A stretch of 64,000 bases of DNA from Citricoccus sp. K5 (GCF_902506195.1 NZ_LR732817.1:1192909-1256908); one strand, 5' to 3'; shown: positions 52,038 through 61,395, counted from the first letter of the stretch. Notes: generated by a model not told the origin, from the sequence alone. Numbers and translations: made by a program.

Positions 52038-53273
52038 ATGAGCCAGCGGTACGGGTACGAGATCTGGTCGGGACTGGCGATGCTCGTCGTCGCCATCGCC
52101 GTGGCCTCCCCGGTCCTGTTCGGAGCGGCCGAGCCGTCGATCCACCGCACCCTGTGGACCAGCCTGTTCGTCGTCTTCATGCTCAGCCTCATCGCGGCGG
52201 TCTCCGGAATGGCGAGGCGCGTGGACCTGCTGGGGTTCGCCGCCGCCGTCGTGTTCTCCTGGATGCTGGTGCTGACCGCCCCTGGGATGGGATTGCTGAA
52301 TATCCTCCTCGTACTGACCGCCGCCATCAGCGCCTACCTGGTGCCCGTGTGGGGCGGGTTCGTGCTGGTCGGGCTCAACACAGTGGTGCTCGCGGTGGAT
52401 GCCGTGCAGGAGGCCTCGCCCCAGTGGGGCGGCGCGATCACGGAAGCCGCCCTGATGGAGCTTGGGCTGTTCCTCGGGTTCTACCTGATGATCCAGGTCG
52501 CGACCCTGCTGAGTACCGTCACCCTGATCCGTGAACAACGGCAGCGACGCGAGCTGGCCCGGGCCCACGTGGACCTGCGGGCGGCCTCCGCCGTGCTGGC
52601 CGTGAACGCCCGCGCCGCCGAACGGCTGCGGATCTCCCGGGACCTGCATGACACGCTCGGTCACCAACTCACCGTCCTCGCCCTCGAACTGGAGGCGGCC
52701 AGGCACCGTACCCCGGGGCCGGCAAGGGAGCATGTTGAGCGGGCTGGCACCGTGGCCAAGGAGCTGCTGGCCGATCTGCGGGCCACCGTGGACCAGTTGC
52801 GCACCGAACCGACCGACCTGGCCCGAGCTCTGGACGAGGTGGTGGCGGACCTGCCCGGTCTCCACGTGGAGCTTGACGTGGAACCGGAGATCAGCCTGGA
52901 CGAGGCACGCACCGAGGCCCTCGTCCGGGCCGTGCAGGAGATCACCACCAATACCCTCCGCCATGCCGACGCCACCCGGTTGTGGATCACCGTGGGGCTG
53001 GACGGAGAGAACGGGGGCGTCGGCAGGGATGTGGTGCTCACCGCCGAGGACGACGGGTGTGGCCCCCCGGACGCGGGCGCAGGTGGGAACGGATTGCGGG
53101 GCATTGCAGAACGGTTCGAGATGCTGGGCGGCACGGCGACGTTCGGAACTGCCGCTCCACGGACTGCGAAGACTGCCAAGACTGCCAGCATCGAAAGCAC
53201 TGGAAGAACTACTCGTGGCCGCGACCCCCTGGGTCAGGGGTTCCGCGTCGTCGCCCGGGTGCCGTCCGCATGA
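52038..53273 (+). CDS. Sensor histidine kinase (DesK/NarL-partner type)
   Basis: 411 residues. Five to six membrane segments occupy about 10-165, a coiled region follows to about 200, and the phosphorylation site is in ERLRISRDLHDTLGHQLTVL. The ATPase domain has VRAVQEITTNTLRHADATRL and EDDGCGPPD with GGNGLRGIAERFEMLGG. A 20-residue Thr/Lys-rich insert (AKTAKTASIEST) precedes the last strand. ATG 52038 with CGGAAG upstream. Overlaps the regulator gene by 4 bases. Confidence 0.9.
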   Translation: MSQRYGYEIWSGLAMLVVAIAVASPVLFGAAEPSIHRTLWTSLFVVFMLSLIAAVSGMARRVDLLGFAAAVVFSWMLVLTAPGMGLLNILLVLTAAISAYLVPVWGGFVLVGLNTVVLAVDAVQEASPQWGGAITEAALMELGLFLGFYLMIQVATLLSTVTLIREQRQRRELARAHVDLRAASAVLAVNARAAERLRISRDLHDTLGHQLTVLALELEAARHRTPGPAREHVERAGTVAKELLADLRATVDQLRTEPTDLARALDEVVADLPGLHVELDVEPEISLDEARTEALVRAVQEITTNTLRHADATRLWITVGLDGENGGVGRDVVLTAEDDGCGPPDAGAGGNGLRGIAERFEMLGGTATFGTAAPRTAKTAKTASIESTGRTTRGRDPLGQGFRVVARVPSA

Positions 53274-53914
53274 CCCGCGTGGTGGTCGTCGACGATCAGA
53301 CCCTCGTGCGGCACGGGATCCGCACCCTCCTGGACATCGCGCACGTCGAGGTGGTGGGGGAGGCGGACGACGGCGCTGCGGCACTGGAGGTGATCGCCCA
53401 AGAAGCGCCCGACGTCGTGCTACTGGATTTGCGGATGCCCCGTTACGACGGGCTGTGGACCCTGCGGCAACTGCGGGACCGGGGGATCGAGGTGCCCGTG
53501 CTGGTACTGACGACCTTCGACGATGACACCCTGGTGCTGGATGCCCTGCAGTCCGGCGCTCGCGGCTATCTGCTCAAGGACGTGACGGTCAAACAGCTCA
53601 CCCATGCGGTACAGACTCTGGCCGATGGCGGAACGCTCATTGCCCCATCCATCACCGATCGGTTGCTGCGGGCAATCCGCACCGGCGCTGTGCCCACGCC
53701 GGAAGCTGCGGTGCCCGCCCAGGATCTCACCGAACGGGAACGGGAGGTGCTGCGGCTGATGGCCGAGGGCTACCCCAACCGGCAGATCGCCCAGGCCCTG
53801 TTTCTCGCCGAGGGCACGGTGAAGAACCACGTCTCCACCATCCTCCTGAAGCTGGGTGCGCGGGACCGGACGAATGCGGTGCTCCGCGCCCTGCGTGACG
53901 GTCTGCTGCGGTAG
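53270..53914 (+). CDS. NarL/LuxR-type response regulator
   Basis: 214 residues. Receiver domain with VVVVDDQTLVRHG, acceptor Asp in VVLLDLRMPRYDG near residue 52, TTFDDDTLV and YLLKDVT; LuxR HTH in the last 65 residues (LTEREREVLRLMAEGYPNRQ, GTVKNHVSTILLKLG). The ATG overlaps the kinase stop. It probably switches the divergent ABC-2 exporter (inference from position). After its stop, bases 53915-54160 hold no gene that I can support. Confidence 0.92.
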   Translation: MTRVVVVDDQTLVRHGIRTLLDIAHVEVVGEADDGAAALEVIAQEAPDVVLLDLRMPRYDGLWTLRQLRDRGIEVPVLVLTTFDDDTLVLDALQSGARGYLLKDVTVKQLTHAVQTLADGGTLIAPSITDRLLRAIRTGAVPTPEAAVPAQDLTEREREVLRLMAEGYPNRQIAQALFLAEGTVKNHVSTILLKLGARDRTNAVLRALRDGLLR

Positions 53915-54160
53915 CCCGCGGAGGCTCAGTACCGAGATCGGCCCGCCCGCCGCATTCTCGAGGCTCAGCAGGGTGACCCGGTCCCGTATGCGCGGCATCC
54001 GGGATGCGGCCGACCTCTGCCGACCAGAGGAACTGGTCCTCGAGCTCGAGGACCGGAAGGAACCCCTTGCACCCAGCACGCCGACGGGGTTGTCTGAGGG
54101 TGAGCCCTCATTCCCGTCCGCCCGTCATCGCTTCCGCGTTGCCCCACACAGGAGGTCCCC

Positions 54161-55012
54161 ATGCGTGCCCAGCAGATCACCGACCCGGTCGCCTACCACG
54201 GCGAGGGGCCGGTCTGGTCTGAGCAGTGGGGAGGCCTGCGCTGGGTGGACATGCTGGCCGGGGACATCCTCACGCTGCCCGGGGACGCGGGGGACACGGT
54301 GACCCGCCACCACGTCGGTTCGGTGGCCGCCGCGGTGCGGCCACGCCGTGGCGGGGGCGCGGTGATCGGCGTCGAACGGGGCTTCGCCCTGGAGGAGCCC
54401 GACGGCTCCATCGCCACCCTGTCCCCGGTGTGGGCCTCGACCGGCGTGCGGATGAACGAGGGCGCCTGCGATCCGGACGGCCGGTTCTACTGCGGATCCA
54501 TGGCGTATGACCAGACGCCGGGTGCTGCCTCCCTCTACCGCCTGGATGCCGACGGCCGGGTCGATGTGGTCCTGGACGGCGTCACCAACTCGAACGGGCT
54601 GGACTGGAGCCCGGACGGGTCCCTGGCCTACTACAACGACACGCCGACCGGTCTGGTCTCGGTCTTCGACTATGACACCGAGTCCGGCCTGAGCGGCCGG
54701 CGGACCTTCGTGCGTATTCCCGGCGGCGGCCAGCCGGACGGGTTGACCGTGGACGCCGACGGAGGGGTCTGGGTGGCCGTGGTGGACCAGGGCGTGATCC
54801 ACCGGTACCGGCCGGATGGCCACCTCGACGAGGTCATCGAGGTGCCGGCCACCAAGACCACCGCCTGCACCTTCGGCGGTGAGCACCTGGACCGGCTGTT
54901 CATCACCACCTCGCAGGAAGACGTGGATACCGATGCGGACCCGCTGGCCGGTGCCTTGTTCGTGGCGGAGGTAGGGGTGCCCGGAATCCCGACGCGCCCG
55001 TTCGCGGGCTGA
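54161..55012 (+). CDS. SMP-30/gluconolactonase-like lactonase
   Basis: 283 residues of the six-bladed SMP-30 fold. Metal and catalytic positions are suggested by YHGEGPVWSEQWGGLRWVD (Glu ligand), VRMNEGACDPDGRFYCGSM, VTNSNGLDWSPDGSLAYYND (Asn and Asp ligands) and IPGGGQPDGLTVDADGGVWV. These enzymes open sugar lactones with a divalent metal. AGGAGG 4 bases before the ATG. It is followed on the other strand by an acid-type MFS carrier and an IclR regulator, so a sugar-acid or aromatic-acid role is possible. Confidence 0.9.
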   Translation: MRAQQITDPVAYHGEGPVWSEQWGGLRWVDMLAGDILTLPGDAGDTVTRHHVGSVAAAVRPRRGGGAVIGVERGFALEEPDGSIATLSPVWASTGVRMNEGACDPDGRFYCGSMAYDQTPGAASLYRLDADGRVDVVLDGVTNSNGLDWSPDGSLAYYNDTPTGLVSVFDYDTESGLSGRRTFVRIPGGGQPDGLTVDADGGVWVAVVDQGVIHRYRPDGHLDEVIEVPATKTTACTFGGEHLDRLFITTSQEDVDTDADPLAGALFVAEVGVPGIPTRPFAG

Positions 55013-55043
55013 TGACCCCGGCCGTGGAACTCTGTCAGACGAT

Positions 55044-56390
55044 TCAGCTCGCCGTGACCTGGCGCGATCCGACGCCGCGCCCGCCGTTGCCCTGGGCGAT
55101 GATGACGACCAGCAGCACCGCCGCCACCAGGGCTGCCACGCCGAAGGCGACGAAGATCGATCCGGCGCCGAAGCCGCCGTCGAGCAGGAAACCGGCCACC
55201 AGCGGGGCCGTCACGGCACCCAGGCGCCCCACGCCCAGGGCCCAGCCGAGGGCCGTGCCGCGCAGGTGCCCCGGGTAGTGGTTGGCCACGGCGGCGATGA
55301 TCAGGCACTGCGTGCCGTGCGTCCCGACGCCGGCCACCATCAAGATCACGTACACGAGCCACACGGGCGGGGAGAGCAACAGGCCGAGCAGGGCCACGCC
55401 GGCCAGAGCGGCGGCGATGACGCTGGAGCGGACAGCGCCGAAGCGGTCGCCGGCCCAGGCCGTGACGATCGAGCCGAGAACGGCACCGACGTTCAGGGAC
55501 AGCGAGAAGGTCAGGGCGGAGCCGAGGTCATAGCCCTGGGCTTCCATGGCGCGCGGCAGCCACGTGCCGAGTCCGTACCAGGCGAACAGCGTGGCCAGGG
55601 TGGCCAGGGCGAACATGATGGAGGCCAGCAGGAAGGGATCACGGAGCAACAGGGAGAAACCGCCGGCCTTCGCCGCCTTGCCAGTGGCCGGTGAGGCGCC
55701 GGGGCGATCCCGGGCCGCGGCTTCGGACGGCAGGGTCTCGGGGAGGTAGGCCAGGCCCATCGGGACCACGATGACGAGGGCCAGGACGGCCACGAGGAAC
55801 ATCGACTGCCAGCCGAGGGCCGGAATCAGGGGGATGCCGATGAGGGCGGCCAGGGAACCGCCGATCGGGACGCCGGACATCATCAACGTGGCGATGGAGG
55901 AGCGCCAGCGTTCGGGGACCAGCTCGGCCACCATGGCGTTGGCCGAGGGCACCAGGCCGCCGAGGCCGATCCCGGCCAGCAGCCGGAAAGCTCCGAAGAC
56001 CCAGGCGCTCGGGGCGATGGCACAGAGAATCGTGAAGATCGAGAAGGTGACGGCGCACGCCAGGATGGTACGGCGGCGGCCCCAGGAATCGGCCATCCGC
56101 CCGGCCAGCAGGGCGCCGATCATCATCCCGACGAACGCCATGGACCCCATGAGGCCGAGGGTGGCGTTGTCCAGGCCCCAGCCGGTGTTCTCCAGCAGCG
56201 AAGTCTGGACGGTGCCGAAGACGATGAGGTCGTATCCATCGAAGACCACGAGGAGCCAGCAGACCACCACGGCCAGGGTGGCCTGGCGGCGGGACAGCCC
56301 ACTGCCCTGCGGTGAGCCCTGGACGGTGATGGCGGCCTGTCGGTGGGGCGCCACGGACGGTGCGTCCGAGGCGGATGTGCTCTGGATCAT
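55044..56390 (-). CDS. MFS transporter, aromatic acid:H+ symporter (AAHS) type
   Basis: 448 residues with twelve helices. AAHS signatures are CWLLVVFDGYDLIVFGTV in helix 1 with the conserved Asp, GRMADSWGRRRTIL between helices 2 and 3, and a long central loop at about 205-235. Such carriers import aromatic acids, e.g. 4-hydroxybenzoate or protocatechuate; the precise ligand is not readable. ATG 56390 is chosen; extension upstream runs into the divergent IclR gene. The intergenic region has repeated GATCTACTGTG elements. Confidence 0.87.
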   Translation of the reverse strand: MIQSTSASDAPSVAPHRQAAITVQGSPQGSGLSRRQATLAVVVCWLLVVFDGYDLIVFGTVQTSLLENTGWGLDNATLGLMGSMAFVGMMIGALLAGRMADSWGRRRTILACAVTFSIFTILCAIAPSAWVFGAFRLLAGIGLGGLVPSANAMVAELVPERWRSSIATLMMSGVPIGGSLAALIGIPLIPALGWQSMFLVAVLALVIVVPMGLAYLPETLPSEAAARDRPGASPATGKAAKAGGFSLLLRDPFLLASIMFALATLATLFAWYGLGTWLPRAMEAQGYDLGSALTFSLSLNVGAVLGSIVTAWAGDRFGAVRSSVIAAALAGVALLGLLLSPPVWLVYVILMVAGVGTHGTQCLIIAAVANHYPGHLRGTALGWALGVGRLGAVTAPLVAGFLLDGGFGAGSIFVAFGVAALVAAVLLVVIIAQGNGGRGVGSRQVTAS

Positions 56391-56391
56391 A

Positions 56392-56441
56392 GATCTACTG
56401 TGAACCTCAGCACAGGAACACTGCCAAAATGATCTACTGTG
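56392..56441. promoter_or_regulatory. Direct repeat GATCTACTGTG between MFS and IclR genes
   Basis: The 11-base element GATCTACTGTG occurs at 56392-56402 and 56431-56441, 39 bases apart. Between them CACAG at 56411-56415 forms an inverted half-site with the first CTGTG (56398-56402). One copy touches the MFS start and the other covers the IclR GTG start. This suits an IclR-type operator controlling both directions. Confidence 0.55.
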
Positions 56442-57236
56442 CAGAAAACGCCATCCCTGCGGCAGTCGCCGAGGTATCCCGTCGACTCCGTGGACCGCGC
56501 CCTGACCCTGATGGAGATGGTGCGTGACTACGGCCGGGTGCGCATCAGTGTTGCGGCCCGGCTGTTGGGCGTCTCCGTCTCCACGGCACACCGCCTCATG
56601 GCGATGCTGGTCTACCGCGGGTACGCCGTCCAGGACGCCTCCCGTCGCTACATCCCGGGCCCGGCCCTGGGTCTGCCGCCGGTGGGGGTCCCCTGGACGG
56701 CCGAGCTACGTCACCGCAGTTATCCGCACCTGGAGATGCTGGCCGGCCGGCTGCGGGAGACGGCCAACCTGATGGTCCGTGCCGGCACCGAGGTTCGTTT
56801 TCTGGCCTCCGTGGAGGGGGACCACTCCGTTCGAGTGGGCGACCGCCAGGGCGTGGCCCTGCCGGCCGCCGCGGCCTCGGGCGGTAAGGCCCTGCTCGCG
56901 ACGATGGACCCGGCCACGGTCGAACAGCTGTACCGCCACCAGGCTGAACTGGTCGGCAGTCCCTTCGACGCGCGGTCCCACACGCGGCTCGCCGCCGAAC
57001 TGGCGATGATCCGGATCCGCGGCTTCGCCATCAACGATCAGGGCACCGAGGAGGGCGTCGGCGCGGTCGGGGTGGCCGTCCGGGACAGCTCGGGCGCAGC
57101 GGTGGCCGGGATGACCGTCTCCGTGCCCCGGGACCGCTTGCGTACTGCCCTCGACGCCGGCCTGGTCGCTGAGCTGATGCGCTCACGGATCGAGTTGGAG
57201 GCCGACCTGCACGGCTTCGTCGCCGCCACCTGGTAG
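56439..57236 (+). CDS. IclR-family transcriptional regulator
   Basis: 265 residues. The wHTH (about 14-75) has SVDRALTLMEMVRDYGRVRI, then LGVSVSTAHRLMAMLVYRGY, and the effector domain shows ETANLMVRAGTEVRFLASVE, PAAAASGGKALLA and GAVGVAVRDSSGAAVAGMTV. GTG 56439 lies inside the second GATCTACTGTG element. Divergent from the AAHS-type transporter, which it probably regulates in response to the imported acid (inference). Confidence 0.87.
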   Translation: MQKTPSLRQSPRYPVDSVDRALTLMEMVRDYGRVRISVAARLLGVSVSTAHRLMAMLVYRGYAVQDASRRYIPGPALGLPPVGVPWTAELRHRSYPHLEMLAGRLRETANLMVRAGTEVRFLASVEGDHSVRVGDRQGVALPAAAASGGKALLATMDPATVEQLYRHQAELVGSPFDARSHTRLAAELAMIRIRGFAINDQGTEEGVGAVGVAVRDSSGAAVAGMTVSVPRDRLRTALDAGLVAELMRSRIELEADLHGFVAATW

Positions 57237-57274
57237 TCGCACTGCAGGGGCCGCATCCCGCAACGGTGAACTGC

Positions 57275-57526
57275 CTAGTTGAGGCCGCCGTCGGCCCGCC
57301 GGACGAGTCCGGGCAGGCGCACCAGGTCGAGCAGGCACAGCAGGATCACGATCCCGCCGAACACGAACCCGATGCCCCACGGAGCGCTGGCGAGGCCGGC
57401 CACAGTCAGGACCGGGTACACCACGCCGAGCGCACGATGCCCCAGGTAGAACCGGTGTGCCCCCACCAGTCCGAGGGCCACACACAGGACGTAGGCGAGG
57501 ATGAGGTTCTTCGGCGTACGGTCCAC
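57275..57526 (-). CDS. TM2-domain membrane protein
   Basis: 83 residues. The TM2 pattern is clear: YVLCVALGLVGAHRFYLGHR, a short GxxxG-type turn, then a second hydrophobic stretch and a hydrophobic third with LLDLVRLPGLV at the end. The family is widespread, with no assigned function. It converges on the IclR gene and lies 19 bases after the poxB start-side neighbour on the same strand. Confidence 0.82.
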   Translation of the reverse strand: MDRTPKNLILAYVLCVALGLVGAHRFYLGHRALGVVYPVLTVAGLASAPWGIGFVFGGIVILLCLLDLVRLPGLVRRADGGLN

Positions 57527-57545
57527 CCGGCAACCCTAGCTGGGA

Positions 57546-59267
57546 CTAGAACAACCGGCGCAGGTTCGTCTTCGCCAGGTCGAACAGCTCGTCGCCGCGG
57601 CCCGAGAGGACCGTGCGGAGCGAGTACAGCGCGAAGCCCTTGGCCTGTTCGAACTGGATGGCCGGCGGAATGGTGAGTTCCTGCGGGTCCGTCACCACGT
57701 CCACCAGAGCCGGGCCGTCGTGCGCGAAGGCCTCCGTGAGGGCCGCGTCCACGTCACCGGAGTCCTCCACCCGGATGCCCTTGATGCCCATGGCCCGGGC
57801 CACGGCGGCGAAGTCGGGGTTCTCCAGGCTCGTGGCGAAGGGCAGCTGCCCGGCGGCCTTCATCTCGAGCTCCACGAAGTTCAGGGACGAGTTGTTGAAC
57901 ACCACCACCTTCGCCGGCAGCCTCATCTGCACCAGCGTGAGCAGGTCACCGAGCAACATGGTCAGCCCGCCGTCGCCGGAGAGCGTGACGGTCTGCCGGG
58001 CGCGATCCTGGGCCAGCACGCCGATCGCCTGCGGGACCGCATTCGCCATGGAGCCGTGCGAGAACGAGCCGAGCAGCCGGCGTCGTCCGTTCATCTCCAG
58101 GTACCGGGCGGCGTAGACCACGGGGGAGCCGACGTCCGGGATGAACACGGCGTCCTCGGCCGCCAGCGCGCTGATCCGCCGTGCCAGGTACTGCGGATGC
58201 ACCGCTGCGCCCTTCCGGGCCGGGGTGGCCAGGTCGTCCAGCTTCGCACGCGTCTTGGCGTAGTGCTTCCGCGCGTCCGCGAGGTGCCTGCCCTTCTTCT
58301 GCTCCAGCAGCGGGACCAGCGCGGCCGCCGTCTCCTGGACCCCACCCACCAGGGCAACGTCCACGGGATGCCGGCGCCCGATCTGCTCGCCTCTGAGATC
58401 GACCTGGACCACCCGGGCATCGTCCGGATAGAACTGCGGGTACGGGAAGTCCGTGCCCAGCATGAGGATGGCGTCCGCCTCGTACATGGCCTTGTACCCG
58501 CTGGCGAAGCCGAGCAGGCCGGTCATGCCGACGTCATAGGGGCTGTCGTACTCCAGGTGTTCCTTGCCGCGCATCGCGTGCACGATCGGCGAGGCCAGCC
58601 GCTCGGCCAACTGCATCACCTCGGCGTGCGCTCCCGCGGTCCCCGCACCGCCCAGAATGGTGACGTTCCTCGCCGTGTTGAGGATCCCGGCAGCCTCTTG
58701 CAACTGGTCCGGCAGGGGCACGACGGCGGAGCGGGCCTTCCGCACGAGGGTGTGGCGATCATCGTGGGCGGCCGCCGAGGCGACATCGCCGGGGATCACC
58801 AGGACCGCCACGCCACGTTGCTCGATGGCGGTGCGCAGGGCGATCTCCAGCAGGCGGGGCATCTGCTTCGGATCGGCCACGTACTCCACATAGACGGAGC
58901 ATTCCCGGAACAGCTCCTGCGGGTGGGTCTCCTGGAAGTAGGTGGTGCCGATCTCCTCCGTGGGGATGTGGGCGGCGAGCGCGAGCACCGGGACACGGCT
59001 GCGCTGGGCATCGTAGAGCCCGTTGATCAGATGCAGGTTCCCCGGCCCGCAACTGCCCGCACAGACCGCCACATCTCCGGTCATCTCGGCCTCGGCCCCG
59101 GCGGCGAACGCCGCGGTCTCCTCGTGGCGCACGTGCACCCACTCCATCTCGGGGTGGGTCCGGAGGGACTCCGTGATGGCATTGAGCGAATCACCGGGCA
59201 GGCCGTAGATGCGCTTGACGCCATTGAGGGAGAGGGTCTGGATGAGGTTCTCGGCAACGGTGACCAT
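57546..59267 (-). CDS. poxB: Pyruvate:quinone dehydrogenase / pyruvate oxidase PoxB
   Basis: 573 residues of the TPP enzyme family, closely following PoxB through the N-terminal blocks VKRIYGLPGDSLNAITESL and RHEETAAFAAGAEAEMTG (the Glu that activates TPP) and GSCGPGNLHLINGLYDAQRS, with YFQETHPQELFRECS. TPP/Mg binding is GDGGLTMLLGDLLTLVQM and NNSSLNF. PoxB converts pyruvate to acetate and CO2 and passes electrons to quinone at the membrane. The C-terminal lipid-binding helix that PoxB needs is hard to judge here. Confidence 0.9.
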   Translation of the reverse strand: MVTVAENLIQTLSLNGVKRIYGLPGDSLNAITESLRTHPEMEWVHVRHEETAAFAAGAEAEMTGDVAVCAGSCGPGNLHLINGLYDAQRSRVPVLALAAHIPTEEIGTTYFQETHPQELFRECSVYVEYVADPKQMPRLLEIALRTAIEQRGVAVLVIPGDVASAAAHDDRHTLVRKARSAVVPLPDQLQEAAGILNTARNVTILGGAGTAGAHAEVMQLAERLASPIVHAMRGKEHLEYDSPYDVGMTGLLGFASGYKAMYEADAILMLGTDFPYPQFYPDDARVVQVDLRGEQIGRRHPVDVALVGGVQETAAALVPLLEQKKGRHLADARKHYAKTRAKLDDLATPARKGAAVHPQYLARRISALAAEDAVFIPDVGSPVVYAARYLEMNGRRRLLGSFSHGSMANAVPQAIGVLAQDRARQTVTLSGDGGLTMLLGDLLTLVQMRLPAKVVVFNNSSLNFVELEMKAAGQLPFATSLENPDFAAVARAMGIKGIRVEDSGDVDAALTEAFAHDGPALVDVVTDPQELTIPPAIQFEQAKGFALYSLRTVLSGRGDELFDLAKTNLRRLF

Positions 59268-59398
59268 GGGCTCAGCGTAGGGGCCGGGACGCCTTCAGGG
59301 GGAGGGTGTCCGGTCGCCGGGCTCGGACGCCCGCGTTCGGCGTGGGCCGGGTTCACTGTCTCTCGCCACCCGGGGTGCGCTGATGGAAGTCTGGTCCC

Positions 59399-61003
59399 AT
59401 GGCTTCCCCCTCCACCCCAGCGTCCACTCCCATCCCGGCGTCGATCCCCACGCCCGCCGCCACGTCTGTCACGTCCGTCTCGGCGTCCAGGACGGTCGAC
59501 GCCATCGTGATCGGACTCGGGCCCGGCGGGGAGGACATCGCCGCACGGCTGGCGCGCGGCGGCTGGTCGGTGATGGCCGTGGACGAGCACCTGGTCGGCG
59601 GCGAATGCCCGTACTACGGCTGCATCCCGTCGAAGATGATGCTGCACGAGTCCCGAAGGGCGGACGCCTCGTGGGCGAGGGTGGCGCAGCGGATCCGCGA
59701 GGAGGCCACGGACCACTGGGACGACCGGGTGGCCGTGGAGCGGCTGCTCGGCACCGGCGCGACGTTCGTCCACGGCCGGGCCGAGATCGCGGGAGGCCCC
59801 GCAACCGGCACGGCCTCAGACGGCACCAGCGTCACCGTCACCCCGAACGACGGCGGCGCGCGCCAGACCTGGACGGCCCGCCGTGCGGTGGTCCTGAACA
59901 CCGGCTCGGAATCGGTGCGGATCCCGGTGCCCGGCCTGCCGGATGCGGTGACGTGGACCCACCGGGACGTGGTGACGGCGGAGACACTCCCGGCCTCCCT
60001 CGCCATCGTGGGCGGTGGGCCCGTGGGATGTGAACTGGCGCAGGCGCTGACCGGGTTCGGGGTCCGCGTCAGCCTGCTGGTGCGCGGTGGACGGTTGCTC
60101 TCGGGCGAAGCCCCGGAGGCCGGCGAGCTGGTGGCGGAGCGGTTCCGGTCCGAGGGGATCGACGTCCGTACGGGGACGGAGATCAGTGGTGTGCAGGCCG
60201 GGGAGGCCTCCCGGTATGAGACGTCGCACGGCATCCCGGCCTCGGCCGGCCCCGTGGACCTGGAGCTGACCACGGGGGACCGGCTGACCGTGGACCGAGT
60301 GCTGCTGGCCACCGGCCGGGTGCCGCGGGACCCCGTGGACGTGGATGACTGGTGCCGCGTCCTGGACGGCGCGGCCGCGGAGGGTGGGCAGCCCGTGCCG
60401 GGCCGATACGCCATCGGGGACATGACCGGTGTTGGCCCCTTCACCCACACGTCCATGGCCCAGGCGGCGGTGGTGGCGGACCAGCTCCTGGCCGGAGCGG
60501 CTCCGCGCCCCTTCCCCCGGCATGCCGTACCCCGGGTGACGTACACGGATCCGGAGGTGGCCGCCGTCGGGCTCTCTGAGGGTGAGGCCCGGAAGGCCGT
60601 GGAGCATCAGGGGGGCGATGCCTCCGAGGTCCACGTGGTGAGGGTGGATCTCGGGGCCTCGAGCCGGGGGTGGATCGACGAGGTTCGAGGGCACCTGACC
60701 CTGGTGGCTCTGGCGGAGGGGACTGCGGAGGAGAAGGGGGCTGGGGCGGAGGAGAAGGGGACTGGGAAGGGAGCCGGGACCAGGACGAGTGGGGGAGCGC
60801 TCGCCGGCGCGGCGGTGGTGGGCCCCCATGCCGGGGAGATCCTCGGGGCGCTCACCGTGGCCGTCCACGCCCGGGTGCCGCTGGCCGAACTGGCCCGGAT
60901 CCCGTGGGCCTACCCCACCCTGCACCGGTCCATCGGGGACGCCATCGCCCAGTTCGGAAGCGACGTCATGGGCGCAGAGTCGGGAGCAGGCCCGGCTTCC
61001 TGA
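59399..61003 (+). CDS. FAD-dependent pyridine-nucleotide-disulfide oxidoreductase-like protein
   Basis: 534 residues. FAD site VIGLGPGGEDIAARLARGGW near residue 37, redox-pair motif ECPYYGCIPSKMM (CxxxxC), NAD(P) site AIVGGGPVGCELAQALTGFG and FAD end GRYAIGDMTGVGPFTHTSM. The class-I dimer domain at the C-terminus lacks the HPTLSE catalytic His-Glu; it reads AYPTLHRSI. A low-complexity insert of about 27 residues (Gly, Lys, Glu-rich, bases 60715-60795) interrupts that domain. Target disulfide unknown; mercury or a thiol such as mycothiol are possible. Its end overlaps the convergent cupin gene by 38 bases. Confidence 0.82.
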   Translation: MASPSTPASTPIPASIPTPAATSVTSVSASRTVDAIVIGLGPGGEDIAARLARGGWSVMAVDEHLVGGECPYYGCIPSKMMLHESRRADASWARVAQRIREEATDHWDDRVAVERLLGTGATFVHGRAEIAGGPATGTASDGTSVTVTPNDGGARQTWTARRAVVLNTGSESVRIPVPGLPDAVTWTHRDVVTAETLPASLAIVGGGPVGCELAQALTGFGVRVSLLVRGGRLLSGEAPEAGELVAERFRSEGIDVRTGTEISGVQAGEASRYETSHGIPASAGPVDLELTTGDRLTVDRVLLATGRVPRDPVDVDDWCRVLDGAAAEGGQPVPGRYAIGDMTGVGPFTHTSMAQAAVVADQLLAGAAPRPFPRHAVPRVTYTDPEVAAVGLSEGEARKAVEHQGGDASEVHVVRVDLGASSRGWIDEVRGHLTLVALAEGTAEEKGAGAEEKGTGKGAGTRTSGGALAGAAVVGPHAGEILGALTVAVHARVPLAELARIPWAYPTLHRSIGDAIAQFGSDVMGAESGAGPAS

Positions 61004-61388
61004 CGTGGACCGTGTGGTAGACCAGTCCGGAACCATCCGCGGTGAAGCGGCGCATCGAACGCCGGGGCATCCACAGGAGGTCTCCGGGCCGAAGGGTCAG
61101 GTCTCCCTCTGCGGTTCCGAGCGTGCCGGAGCCGTGGAGGACATGGATCATCACGTCGTTGTCCGGGCCCTGGTGCGCGTCGATCCCGTCACCGGCCGGC
61201 AACGCGATGATGTTCGAATCAAGCTCCCGGAGCGGCTCCTCGAGTTTCCAGATCGCGCCTGCGGCGCCGGTGGCGATCCTGGCACCTGTGGCGTCTGCGG
61301 CGGTCGCTGTCTCGCGGGCGGTGAGGCCGGCGCGGCCGACGAGGTCGTGGGTGTTGACCAGTCGGCGGGGTGTCTCTGGCGTGGGCAT
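60966..61388 (-). CDS. Cupin-domain protein
   Basis: 140 residues, with one cupin barrel at about 50-130: GDGIDAHQGPDNDVMIHVLH, GSGTLGTAEGDLTLRPGDLL and the closing VYHTVHVRK. Metal ligands His and possibly Glu/Asp lie in the first motif, but the usual HxH pair is reduced to single histidines. ATG 61388 follows AGGAGG that is the last unit of a three-and-a-bit tandem repeat. The 3' end overlaps the flavoprotein gene in antisense. Confidence 0.77.
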   Translation of the reverse strand: MPTPETPRRLVNTHDLVGRAGLTARETATAADATGARIATGAAGAIWKLEEPLRELDSNIIALPAGDGIDAHQGPDNDVMIHVLHGSGTLGTAEGDLTLRPGDLLWMPRRSMRRFTADGSGLVYHTVHVRKPGLLPTLRP

Positions 61389-61395
61389 GGGAGTC

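Noticed and set aside
51918-53384. A long minus-strand open frame (51132-53384) extending the ABC ATPase by about 490 residues
   Set aside because: The extension is antisense to the histidine kinase gene and low in hydrophobicity, rich in His/Gln/Gly as for GC-rich shadows; the true start is ATG 51917.
53915-54160. Possible small gene or RNA between the response regulator and the SMP-30 gene
   Set aside because: No ORF with a ribosome site or family likeness, and no clear hairpin; I can only say that nothing is supported.
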